From Euphorbia lathyris (lineage: Eukaryota; Streptophyta; Magnoliopsida; Malpighiales; Euphorbiaceae), in assembly GCF_963576675.1 (NCBI RefSeq), contig NC_088913.1, forward strand, positions 21,154,001-21,218,000: a DNA stretch of 64,000 nt, in the 5' to 3' direction. The position numbers and the translations under genes are program-made. The notes below the pieces were generated by a model, which had not been told where the DNA came from, did not search any database, and saw nothing but the letters and a program-made list of their open reading frames with translations. Below are positions 1 through 9,696 of this stretch, in pieces; the stretch's first letter is position 1, and every line of letters begins with the position of its first letter.

Positions 1-1118
1 CCCCTGGCTTTGGCATTTACGGTACGGACATCTCAATTTTGGAGGACTGAAGCAATTGGGACAGAAGCAGATGGTAAACGGATTGCCTCACATTGACCAG
101 CCTCATCAACTGTGTGAAGGATGTCTTGTTGGAAAACAATTCAGAACCAGTTTTCCAAAGGAGTCCATGTCAAGGGCAAAGGCGCCACTTGAGCTAGTTC
201 ACACAGACGTGTGTGGACCGATCACTCCACAGTCTCTTGGTAAAAATAAATATTTTCTACTTTTCATTGATGATTATAGTAGAAAAACTTGGGTGTATTT
301 TTTGAAGGAAAAAACAGAAGTTTTTGAGACATTTAAAAAATTCAAAGTCGAAGTGGAGAAAGAAAGTGGTCATTTTATTAAAGCACTCAGATCAGACAGA
401 GGCGGTGAATACGTGTCCATCTCTTTCAAGAAATTTTGTGAAAAGCATGGAATCCGTCATTTCCTTTCAGTCCCCAGATCACCTCAGCAAAATGGCGTAG
501 TAGAAAGAAAGAACAGAACGGTGCTCAACATGGTGAGGAGCATGTTAAAAAGCAAAAATTTGCCGAAGGAGTTATGGGCCGAAGCAGTAGACTGTGCTGT
601 CTACCTGTTGAACAGATTGCCAACTGTTAGTGTTTGGGATCAAACTCCACAAGAAGCATGGAGTGGAATAAAGCCCAATATTTCTCATTTGCGTGTTTTT
701 GGCAGTGTTGCTCATGTCCATGTACTGGATGAAGAACACAAGAAGCTAGATGATAAAAGTAAGAAATATTTGTTTGTGGGCTATTCAGAACATTCCAAAG
801 GGTATAAAATGTTCGATCCTCAAACTTAGAAAATCGTCATCAGTAGAGATGTCACCATTGATGAAGAAGCAGTTTGGGACTGGACCGGTGAAAAACAAAA
901 CAACTACAGTTTTTATCCTTTCATGGATGAAGACAATGATCAGGAAGAACCAGCCACAGTCGTAGCCACAACACCAGTAACCAGTTCGACATCAACAAGC
1001 TCATCCAGTTCGAGTTCGTCCTCGAGTAATGAAGACAGTTCAGATGAACATCCACCCGAAAAGCCTAAAAAATTCATACCTATTAAAGATCTCCATGATG
1101 TAACAAGAAAATCTCGAT
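1..1118 (+). pseudogene. Copia pol: integrase part, disrupted
   Basis: The frame gives the zinc-binding motif (H...H then CEGC), then the integrase core with [16 protein letters not shown] and [11 protein letters not shown], which carry the D, D and E catalytic residues. The C-terminal part has the Ser/Asp/Glu-rich linker usual before copia RT. An in-frame TAG at 827-829 interrupts it, and a one-base insertion near 1109 shifts the frame; the related unit at 42,905-45,542 lacks that insertion. In an active element the product would insert the cDNA into the genome. Family assignment is secure; activity is not expected. Confidence 0.92.
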
Positions 1119-2637
1119 GATGAATTAACTCTTTATTGTCATTTTGTTAATGATGAACCAACAGATCCAGAAGAAGCAATGAAAGATGAAAAATGGAGAA
1201 AAGCCATGGAAGAGGAGATTCATTCGATCGAGAAAAATATAACATGGGAACTAACGTCACTTCCGGCCGGTCAAAAACCCATTGAAATTGTCCGACATAA
1301 AGCAAGATTGGTGGCGAAAGGGTTCAGTCAATGACCCGTAATTGACTACAATGAAGTCTTTGCTCCTGTTGCCAGAATGGAGAGTATCAGACTGGTAATT
1401 TCTATAGCTGCTCAAAACGGGTGGAGAATCCATCAAATGGATGTGAAATCCTCATTTCTCAACGGATATCTGAAGGAGGAAATTTATATCTAGCAACCAC
1501 CTGGGTATGTTGTAAAAGGTCAAGAAAATAAAGTGCTAAAATTAAAAAAGGCACTTTATGATCTCAAGCAAGCACCACGAGCCTAGAACAGTCGCATTGA
1601 CAAATATTTTCAAGAAAATGGTTTTGTTAAATGCCCGCATGAATATGCCCTATATGCAAAAGTGAAAAATGGAGATATGTTACTTGTTTGTTTGTATGTG
1701 GATGATCTTATTTTTACAGGGAACAATCCTAAGATGTTTGAGGAATTCAAGAATACAATGGCTTGTGAGTTCGAGATGACTGACATTGGTCTAATGTCAT
1801 ATTATCTTGGCATTGAAGTGAAGCAGAATGATGATGGAATTTTTATTTCTCAATATGGTTTTGCAAAGCAGATCTTAAAGAAGTTCAAGATAAAATTGTA
1901 ATTCCGTCAGCACGTCAGTCGAATGTGGAATCAAGCTGACAAAAGATGAAGGTGGAGACAGAGTCAACCCGACATTATTCCGAAGCTTGGTCGGAAGTCT
2001 CAAATACTTGACGTGTACGAGACCAGATATTCTTTACGCAGTCGGCTTAGTAAGTCGATACATGGAAGCCCCAGCAGTGTCACATTGGAACGCAGCCAAA
2101 AGAATTCTCCGTTATGTGAAAGGTACAACTAATTTGGGTTTACTTTATTCAAAATCTGATGATTTCAAATTAGTTGGATATAGTGATAGTGACTGGGCCG
2201 GGGACAAAGATGACCGAAAAAGTACAACTGGTTTTATATTTTTTCTGGGTGATACTGCATTTACATGGAGTTCGAAGAAGCAGGCAATCGTGACGCTGTC
2301 AACCTGTGAAGCTGAATATGTTGCTGCAACCTCATGTGTCTGTCATGCAATTTGGCTCTGAAAATTGCTAAAAGAATTTCAAATGAGTCAAAATGATCCA
2401 ACAGAGATTTTTATCGATAACAAGTCTGCACTGGCATTAGCGAAAAATCCAGTATTTCATGATCGGAGTAAGCCCATTGATACGAGGTATCATTTTATTC
2501 GGGACTGCATTGAGCAAAAACACGTTACACTGAAGTACGTAAAGATGCAAGATCAGATTGCAGATATTTCTACGAAGCCATTGAAGTACGATGTGTTCAG
2601 TCATTTGAGAGCTCAACTAGGAGTCATAAAAAATTAA
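1119..2637 (+). pseudogene. Copia pol: reverse transcriptase and RNase H, disrupted
   Basis: RT motifs are readable across broken frames: a KARLVAKGFSQ-like block, DYNEVFAPVARMES, HQMDVKS and the catalytic LYVDD near 1700. RNase H follows, with GYSDSDWAGDKDDRKSTTG, STCEAEYVA and the IDNKSALALAKNP block. Stops fall at about 1332 (TGA), 1491 and 1584 (TAG), 1899 (TAA) and 2359 (TGA). A block of residues expected between PAGQKPI and the RT start is missing. The last frame ends at 2637 just before the polypurine tract. All lesions are shared with 48,140-49,658. Confidence 0.92.
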
Positions 2638-2640
2638 GTT

Positions 2641-2650
2641 TAAGGGGGCA
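2641..2650 (+). other. Polypurine tract of the copia element
   Basis: TAAGGGGGCA lies directly before the TG that opens the 3' LTR. It is the usual plus-strand priming site in this position. Confidence 0.8.
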
Positions 2651-3060
2651 TGTTAAAATAATAAATAAACTTAATTGTTTAAAATAATAAAAAAATAAAA
2701 AATTAGTTAAGAAAAGAAAAATCAAACAAGATAAGAGAGTATGTGATGTAGTTGGGTTATAATAGAGGTATGGAGAATGGTGGCTATAATTAATGCATGT
2801 CTCACTAGATAAGAAAAATGTAAGAAAAATGTAGTATATGGTATGTAATTGTTAGCATGTGTCCGAAAAAATGAACTCTATAAATAGAGTTTGTTTTTAG
2901 TCTTTTAATATATAGAACAATAAAAAAAGAAGTGGTGTGTCAGAGAAAGAGAGAAAATTGAGTGAGGCCGTGTCTCATTTTCTGTAAACTATTTAGTAAT
3001 CCAAAGTTCATATATATTCCACTTTTCAAATTGCTTTTTTACTCCCTTCATTTTTCAACA
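2651..3060 (+). repeat. 3' LTR of the copia element (copy 1)
   Basis: This LTR of 410 bp opens with TGTTAAAATAATAAATAA and closes with TTTTTCAACA (TG...CA). It matches the LTRs at 42,511-42,904 and 49,672-50,070. Relative to 49,672-50,070 it has an 11-bp duplication (TAAGAAAAATG) and otherwise looks identical. A TATA-like CTATAAATAGAG occurs inside. The bases after it are ATGTT. Confidence 0.93.
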
Positions 3061-3110
3061 ATGTTATGGTCTCGCATAATATTTAGTTGTACACATGTCA
3101 TCCTATACAC

Positions 3111-3992
3111 ATAGGGCCGGTCCTGATAATCTATGGCCCCTATGCGGAATAATAAATAAAGGCTCTTTTAATAAAAAATATTTTACGTAAAAAAAGTTAA
3201 AATGTATTTGGCTACTATTGTATTATTTGATAACATTTTTCTATTGAAGTATTTTATCATTTGATCCATATGGTATCTAAAATTTTATCATTTGTCTAAT
3301 GTGGTATTACTTGATAATATTTTCCTATCGGAGTATTTTCATAAGTGAAATTTAACTCATTTTGGATAAAACAAACTAAATAATTTTTAGAGCTTTTTAC
3401 ATGAATATCACAATTGATTACAAAAAGTACAATTAAATCATATCATCAAAAATACTTTTCAATATGTCATTATTTTTCGTATATAAGAAATAAAGTATGA
3501 TTTAATACTCTAATTTAAAAAATTTAGACCTCAATTCATAAATTCTAAACTTTAATAAATATATTCTAGACTTTTAATTTATAAATCTATAACATAACTT
3601 AAAGTATATATATCATTTGATATAAATTCATAAATGCTAAACCTTAGTAAATATATTCTAGAGTCTTAATTTATAAATCTTTGTAAATGAGTCTTTAAAA
3701 TTGAATTTGAATAATTTTTTTTTCTTTCTCCATCTAAGCTCTCCTTATTGTAGGAATCGAACATAGAATCATTCTTGAGGAGATATCTAAAAAACTTTCT
3801 TTTATTAGGAATCGAACACAAGATCTTATGAATGGGGAATGCAAGCTTTACCATTAACACACTTATTTAAGTTTCATGTGAAATTATTTTCTAATACTTA
3901 TATATACGTTCACAACTAATAAAAAATTTGGGCCCCTTACAGCCTTAGGCCCTAGGCCGGCGCACTCCTAGCCTAGACCCAGGGTCGGTCCT
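3111..3992. mobile_element. Possible hAT-like element remnant
   Basis: The block starts with TAGGGCCGGTCCTG and ends with CAGGGTCGGTCCTG beside several GGCCC-rich motifs (about 3940-3992). GGGCCGG-type ends occur on some plant hAT-like repeats. The interior is AT-rich with no long coding frame. The two end motifs are direct rather than cleanly inverted, and no target-site duplication (TSD) was found, so the class is a guess. Confidence 0.35.
3690..3862 (-). mobile_element. Possible tRNA-derived SINE remnant
   Basis: On the minus strand, TTAATGGTAAAGCTTGC resembles a pol III A box and TGTTCGATTCCTA resembles a B box, about 30 bases apart, as in plant SINEs. A second TTCGATTCCTAC lies about 50 bases downstream. 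No TSD was identified. The small minus-strand open frame over it is probably chance. Confidence 0.35.
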
Positions 3993-4010
3993 GCACACAC
4001 ACACACACAT

Positions 4011-4055
<45 letters not shown>
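3993..4055. repeat. (CA)n(TA)n microsatellite
   Basis: A run of CA dinucleotides passes into TA dinucleotides. The equivalent run in copy 2 (51,003-51,080) is about 15 bases longer, so it is a length-variable marker that separates the copies. Confidence 0.95.
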
Positions 4056-5344
4056 CCCTTATCAAAATTAGAGATATAACAGACATTTTACAGGAAAAGA
4101 ATGCATTATTCGATGGGAAATGTACGTATCAACAACGTACTGAACGAGCTACCCATTGATATCATGATTGATGTCATATGAACAATTTTGGATAATAGAG
4201 CAATTTTGGGCGTAATTAATTGGGATAAAGTGTAAAAATACCCTAAGATTTACAAGTAGGAGCAATTTTAGTATTAATGTCTAGAATGGTGCAATTTACC
4301 CTTAGTTGACATTCAAGATCAATTTTACCCATAATATTGGTAACTTGACTCAATTTTAGAAATTATTTATGATATTGTATGAAATTGAAATGTAGGTAAA
4401 ACCTAAAACAAGACTTTTCAGATGGACAAGGTTTTAGCTGTTGGATTGTATTGTTATTTTACTTGTTGTCTAAATTATTGTAGAAAATGAAAAGAAAGAA
4501 AAGAATAGAAGAAGGAAAAGGAGGCGCTGCTTCCATTTTATTTGCAGGAGAATGAGAAATATGAGAGTGTTTTTGTCCAAATAAAGTGAAAATGTCTAGA
4601 TTTATAAAAAGTGAATGAAGTAGTCCTAATATGTAAATGAGCTTTTAAATTGGCTCAAATTTATGATTTTGCTTTAAAATTATTATTTATGACTAAACAT
4701 GTGGATGTGATTAATGCAACTTTAATTAAGGTTTTTATCTAAAATCATATAATTTCATGTTTATCACTATATAAGGTTTTTATTAAGTGGAATTACCTTC
4801 GAGAGTTAAACTAGAAACTTCATCAATATACAAAAAAAATAACTATGACTGTTTATTATCAACTAAAAGAGAAAACGACATGAAGGGTAATGCATTCACT
4901 TGGTAAACATAATCAATTTCCATTGCAATGAAAAAGGATGCTAACACTGACCCTCGCACCAAAACTGACCAGATGACATAGGCAATTCGGTCTGTTGTTT
5001 AGTGTGAAGAAATCATCAGTGATCCTAATGAAGACACAATTAGATATTTACTTAGCCAATAACAAATCGGAAGATAATCCTGATTTTAAGGGGAAAGGAT
5101 ATTAGAAGGAGATCTTGCACCATTTTTATTGGAGATGGAGAATCCAAACCCATCATGAAATGTCGGGATACCATGACCAATTGAGTGACACAAAAAGGGT
5201 TATGACTCGAAATCTAATTGGAATTTTAGTTATAGGAATAAAGTTCTTTAATATTTGATAGTGAAGTGTTTCGATAAAGTTGTTTAGTATTTGATATTGA
5301 AGTTGTTTATTTTAGAATATTTTGATTGAATTTGGTTGAAGTAA
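4056..5344. other. AT-rich stretch, no gene seen
   Basis: About 1.3 kb of AT-rich sequence. I found no coding frame with family motifs, no clear element ends and no tRNA-like boxes. Confidence 0.6.
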
Positions 5345-5352
5345 TTAAAAAA

Positions 5353-6200
5353 GGGTAAATTTCAAAAAAAAAAAAAACTCTGTGGTTTCATGGTTTTAAA
5401 AAAAAAACTCATGTGGTTTGTTTTTACAAAAAAAAGACCGTTTTATGGAAAATGGCTTAACACCGTTTTATTTGATGACATGACAAAGGGTAAAATTATC
5501 CGAATTTGTTGGGGGATTCTTCTTCTGTTACAGTTACAGTTACACTTCTTCTTCTTCTTCTTCTAATTTCATTGTTTTCACTTTCTTTTTAATATTAATT
5601 TCAAGTTTTTCTGATCTCTTACTTCTTTTGAAGATCTTTTATCTAACGGGATCTTCGAATCAATGACAACAAACTGCAATTCAGCGGACGACGATTCTTG
5701 CCGAGACGACTCGGCAGCACTCATTCTCAAATTCGTGGCCATGGCGTCAATTCTCATGTCCGGAATAGTTGGCATCGCAATCCCGCTCATCGGAAAGCAT
5801 CACCGTTTCCTAAGAACGGACGGGAACGTCTTCGTCACAGCAAAAGCCTTCGCCGCTGGCGTAATTCTGGCCACTGATTTCATTCATATGCCTTTCCCGT
5901 TGGCGTAATTCTGGCCACTGTAATAGAAGAAGAAGAAGAAGAAAATGGTGGCCCAATTTGGAGAATTTTTTTATTTATTTTAATTTTCTTTTTGTTTTTT
6001 GTTTTTTTATCTTTTTATTTTAATTCGGACCATTTTACCCTTTGTCACGTCATCAAATTAAACGATGTTAAGCCATTTTCCGTAATTCTTGTAACGGCGT
6101 ATAACACGGTCTTTTTTTTTTTTTTTGTAAAAACAAACCACGTGAGATTTTTTTTAAAACTATTAAACCATAGGTTTTTTTTTTTTTTTGGAATTTACCC
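5353..6200. mobile_element. TIR transposon carrying a host gene fragment (Pack-type), copy 1
   Basis: The ends are inverted: GGGTAAATTTC at 5353 and GGAATTTACCC ending at 6200. The match continues inward through A-runs, the TGTGGTTT block, GACCGT, GGAAAATGGCTTAA and the TGACAAAGGGTAAAAT block, giving TIRs of roughly 150-170 bp. TTAAAAAA flanks both ends (5345-5352 and 6201-6208), an 8-bp TSD. That length is usual for hAT elements, and Mutator-like elements usually give 9 bp, so the superfamily is open. The interior is a ZIP transporter gene start, bounded by (CTT)n near 5545 and (GAA)n near 5926. No transposase is present. Confidence 0.85.
5663..5908 (+). pseudogene. ZIP metal transporter, N-terminal fragment (copy 1)
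   Basis: The 81-residue frame resembles the start of plant ZIP/IRT zinc-iron transporters: a Cys/Asp-rich lumenal start ([15 protein letters not shown]), a first membrane segment ([18 protein letters not shown]), then [11 protein letters not shown] and [15 protein letters not shown] at the second. ZIP proteins are normally about 330-370 residues, so over three quarters is missing, including the metal-binding membrane helices. The usual ATGF is ATDF here. Just after the second segment a 20-base stretch around GGCGTAATTCTGGCCACTG repeats and a stop follows. The likely 5' UTR (5530-5662) was captured with it. Family call is firm; function is not expected. Confidence 0.85.
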
Positions 6201-6232
6201 TTAAAAAAATTAATTTGTTATTATTTATGATT

Positions 6233-7360
6233 AGGCAAAACGCATCATTTGGCCCTTGATCTATCCAAAATTTGTGTATTTGGCCTCTGACCTATTATTT
6301 GGTCATATTTGGCCCTCCATCTATCCGAATTAGTAAAATTAAGCCCAAAATGGATGGAAAGTTAACTGAGATGATTCTATTACCATATAGACAATCTATT
6401 GTGGCCTTAGTAGAAATTTCAAAAATTGGTAGGATCTAAAATGATATTTTACATCCCAATCCGAATGAGTCTTCGTCTTGGATTTCGTGTGATTCCTTCT
6501 CTCCACCGTCCTCTCTTCCGCGATTCCTTCCTTCCCCAGCGCGTCTTCTCTTTCACTTTACTTTCAGTTTTCCAATCCTTTTTCCAGAATTTTCCCATGA
6601 TTCCCTTTCACTTCCCAATTTCCTTCTTTGTAATTATTTCACACCTTCTTGGAGATCTTCAAATCTCTGCTACCCAAATGTTTCATCATCCTTTTTTTTC
6701 TTTATACAGATTTATCTGATTTTGTGATTATTCATGGGATACAATTACAATACAAGCTCGGTTTCCTATTCATCAATTAAACACAGTTTCTTTCAGATCA
6801 TTAATTCCATCTTTTTGCATGTTTATCTCTTTGTAGTTTTTATTATTTTATTTATGAAACCTGTAACCTCTTTCTTAATTATCTAATCAATTTCTCATTC
6901 TCATACAGCTTGCTATGTTTCTTCAATTTTTTGATGGGTCGTGTGATCTAAAAAAAAGTCATGAAGACACTGTTTGTTTAATTGCTTTTTCCTCCAATTT
7001 GAATGAATTACTGTATATTAACATGATGTTCATGACATGATGCTCATGATGGGAGCGAAGGAATTGTAGAAGATAAGAAGCCAGAGGAAGGAAGGAAGGA
7101 AGGAATCTGGAAAGAAGGAGAAGATGAACTGGTTAGGATGTAAAATATCATTTTAGATTCAAAGAGGTTTTGTAATTTTTACAAATGATACAATAAATTG
7201 TTTATATGGTAACAGAACCAAAACCAGTTAACTTTCCATCCATTTTGGGTTTAATTTTACTAATTCGGATAGGTGAAGGGTCAAATATGACCAAATAATA
7301 AGTCAGTGATTAAATATATAAATTTTGGATAGGTCAAGGGTCGAATGATGTGTTTTGCCT
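6233..7360. mobile_element. Mutator-like element with long terminal inverted repeats, copy 1
   Basis: AGGCAAAACGCATCATT opens the element, and the reverse complement of its end reads AGGCAAAACACATCATT. The inverted match runs inward over TTGGCCCTTGATCTATCC, TCTATCCGAATTAGTAAAAT and the GGATGGAAAGTTAACT block to a shared GATATTTTACATCC motif, about 225 bp in all. The flanks TTATGATT and TTATAATT look like an imperfect 8-9-bp TSD. The middle (about 6460-7130) has no transposase; it starts CT-rich like a 5' UTR and could itself be captured host sequence, which I could not identify. Confidence 0.78.
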
Positions 7361-7606
7361 TTATAATTATAATTTAGGTGTTTTCTATTTAATCTACCTA
7401 TAACTTTTTTTTAAATAAATAAATTACTCTTAGTTTGTCCCTAATTGGACCAAATAATAAACAGAGCTAATTGCAGCTAGCTAGGCCTAACAAGTGATGG
7501 GCAGGCCACATCAAAAAAATAGGTAGGCCTAACATGCTGCCTCAAAACATCCATCCATCATTTTGTATTTAGACTCTCTCAATGTGTCAATTATTTTGTA
7601 TCCGAT

Positions 7607-7920
7607 TTCACTTGTTTTCATCTTTAGAATTTGAAAATCTCTCCTCAAAGCTTGAAGAGTCCAAAATTTCATTTTCCTTGAACTTCGTTTTCATTGAATC
7701 CCAAATCTCCTTTGTAGTAGGTTTCTCTAGTATTTGTAAGAAATTGTTCTGTCAGCAGCAGCCTGAAATAGATAATTCTTGTCCCTTCTGCTGCACTATA
7801 GGCAATGCCATTCCTTTTGTTGATTCCTCATAACCACTTTCAATCAAATTCCAATACCCTTTGGATCTCAAAGGATTATCCATGAGTAAGCTCCAATTAT
7901 TATAGTGATTATCAAATTCT
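7607..7920 (-). pseudogene. Copia-type gag relic (DUF4219/UBN2-like), copy 1
   Basis: Read on the minus strand from 7917, the frame gives YNNWSLLMDNPLRSKGYW and then WIESGYEE, the tryptophan-rich start seen in plant copia gag (DUF4219). Further on, TTKEIWDSMKTKFKENE matches the UBN2 gag block. An in-frame TGA lies between the two halves. Expected gag parts such as the zinc knuckle are absent. It is an old fragment on the opposite strand to the copia element at 1-3060, so it came from a separate insertion. Confidence 0.7.
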
Positions 7921-8181
7921 TTTCTTCACTCATTCTCTCGTTTCTCTTCTCATATTTGGAAATCAATCAAAAAAAAAAATTGTTGTATTATTTTCTTGTA
8001 GGAGGCTCTCATACCCAATTGTAATGATTGAACAAAACACTTTGCACAATTGTAGTGACTCATCTTATTCAATAACCAAGCATGGCCTAAATAGCCATTA
8101 CAAAACAAAAAAGGAGTAAAAATTGCCACTTAAAATTGTGATACAACTAAAACAGAAATTAAAAAAAAACCAATGAAGAGA

Positions 8182-9076
8182 TTAAATATTGGATTTTGCT
8201 TTTAAAAGGTGAGACTTCCTAAATTCAACAAACCTGGCTACCAATTTGCGAAAAGGTGGCCATGTTTCTTTGATGAATGGCAAACTTGCAAATTCTTTCA
8301 TCCACTCAGTCAAAAATGGGAACTTTTGTTGGTCAATGATTTTGAAACCTACTACCTCTTCAAATACAGCAATGTAATAACCAAGCCAACCCAATGCAAG
8401 ATCCACAATTCCAATTTGATCCCCTCCAAAGAATTTATTCCCTTTTAACTCCTCTTCCACGTACTTCAAATTCTCCCTAGCTTCACATACTGCTTCTTCT
8501 TGCTCTTTTCCTTCCTTTCCAACAATACCAAACGCTATTGTTTGTAATACCTGCATCAATAAAAATGTTGAACATATAAAATGTTGGCAATCAAGTTAGT
8601 AAAAAAGTGTGATTTACGGACATTTCATATGTTCAATGATCGTTTGAACTTTTATTTTCGTAGATATCAAAATCCGAAGACTTTTATGCCCGATTTTGAA
8701 GTTACTTAATCCAAACAAAGTTGTAAAATAAAAATTATACAAAGCAAGCTAGATTAAATACCTTATCATCACCGAATTTGGCCCAAAACCGGGCCCTGGC
8801 TCTGTCATGAGGATGTTGAGGCAGCAGTAGATATTGGTCTTTCCATGTCTCGTCGAGATATTCAAGAATAAAAAGAGATTCGGAGATTGGTTTTCCATTA
8901 TGAACAAGAACTGGTACTTTCTTGTATACTGGATTGTATTTCAGGAGAGAAGAGCTCTTTTGAAGGATATTTTCATCTAGTGTTTGATACTGAATCCCCT
9001 TCAAATTTAGAGCCCAGATTACTCTTAAACCATATGGACTTGACCACGTCGTAAATAGTTTCACTTCTTCACCCAT
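8182..9076 (-). CDS. Tau-class glutathione S-transferase, two exons (copy 1)
   Basis: Exon 1 is 9076-8762 (105 codons) and exon 2 is 8550-8182 (122 codons plus stop). The intron (8761-8551, 211 bp) is GT-AG and phase 0, at the position usual for tau GST genes. The 227-residue product fits the family (about 220-230). Residues 1-80 form the thioredoxin-like glutathione-binding domain: WSSPYG gives catalytic Ser13, with Lys53-Val54-Pro55 and Glu66-Ser67 at the glutathione site. The remainder is the helical domain that binds the electrophile. Tau GSTs are cytosolic plant enzymes that conjugate glutathione to xenobiotics and stress products. A TATA-like box lies about 40 bases upstream of the ATG. 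The frame is intact and the protein equals the copy at 56,058-55,164. Confidence 0.94.
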
Positions 9077-9110
9077 TTTTATGTTTTCAAGATTCCACCT
9101 GTCTGTCTAT

Positions 9111-9121
9111 CCATTTATAGT
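9111..9121 (-). promoter_or_regulatory. TATA-like box of the GST gene
   Basis: The minus strand reads CTATAAATGG about 35-45 bases upstream of the GST ATG at 9076. This would place transcription start only a few bases before the start codon, so the 5' UTR is short or another element is used. Confidence 0.55.
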
Positions 9122-9219
9122 AAGATTCAGCTTCCTTAATAAATTTATGGGTATAAAATTTATGGATACAAAATCAAGTGGAGCCCTAACATCTCTAATT
9201 TGATAAAGGATATAAAATT

Positions 9220-9360
9220 AGAGACGTTAGGAAAATATGGTAGTGGATAGGAAAGAGTGGAGGGAGAGAATTTGTGTCGCTGACACGACTTGACGGTTTT
9301 ATATGATGGTTCATGTTAGTCGACTCCGAATCATTTCGGGACTAAGCTTTGTTGTTGTTG
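9220..9360 (+). mobile_element. LINE 3' tail with (TTG)n end, copy 1
   Basis: The stretch ends with GTCGACTCCGAATCATTTCG, GGGACTAAGC and a TTG run. From memory, this resembles the 3' end of plant RTE-type LINEs and the SINEs that share their tail. No coding part is attached, so it would be a strongly 5'-truncated insertion. It directly abuts the R repeat. Confidence 0.6.
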
Positions 9361-9696
9361 TATAATATAATTATAGCACTGTAAAGTACAATTATTAAAA
9401 TTATTATTAAATGGACTTGTTGATTTATTTTATTTTATATTATCTTTATAATTATTATTATTATTATTATAATTGTGCTGGTGAAGTCAGAAAGGAAAGT
9501 GGGGAAAAATGCTAAACTTCATTTCTTATTTTCTTATTTTGTTCTATCCTATTTACCTTCACAACTCTTCATTTCGGTTACCATTAAATTTCTTGTTTCA
9601 GAGATAAAGGTTTTCAGACTATTATTGTTAATTTTTTTTTACTGAAAAGTGTAGTGACTGAATTGGGTATTTTTCAATGGGTAAATGTTAGATTTC
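9361..9696 (+). repeat. R repeat, left part (copy 1)
   Basis: This sequence aligns by eye with 23,815-24,200: ATTATTAAATGGACTTG against ATTATTAAGTGGACCCAT, then the ATTATT runs, GAAGTCAGAAAGGAAA against GAAATCAGAAAGGAAA, and GGTAAATGTTAGATTTC against GAAAAATGTTAGATCCTA. In copy 2 the R repeat runs 209 bases further before the insertion; in copy 1 that part is deleted. Confidence 0.75.

Larger units (their letters stand above)
1..3060 (+). mobile_element. Ty1/copia LTR retrotransposon, 3' part (copy 1)
   Basis: The window opens inside the pol region of a copia element, just before the integrase zinc-binding motif. The order integrase, reverse transcriptase (RT), RNase H, polypurine tract and 3' LTR is that of Ty1/copia. 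The 5' part lies outside the window. The element is dead: in-frame stops and frameshifts interrupt pol, and the same lesions occur in the copy at 47,022-50,070, so it decayed before the duplication. Confidence 0.93.

Noticed and set aside
3666..3860. 64-codon minus-strand frame
   Set aside because: Lies over tRNA-like SINE boxes and is altered by a one-base run difference in copy 2, so it is not a conserved protein.
6426..6719. 97-codon frame in the Mutator-like element
   Set aside because: Hydrophobic, CT-biased composition without domain; reads like UTR or intron sequence and overlaps the inner TIR.
7582..7833. 83-codon plus-strand frame
   Set aside because: It is antisense to a recognisable copia gag relic on the minus strand.
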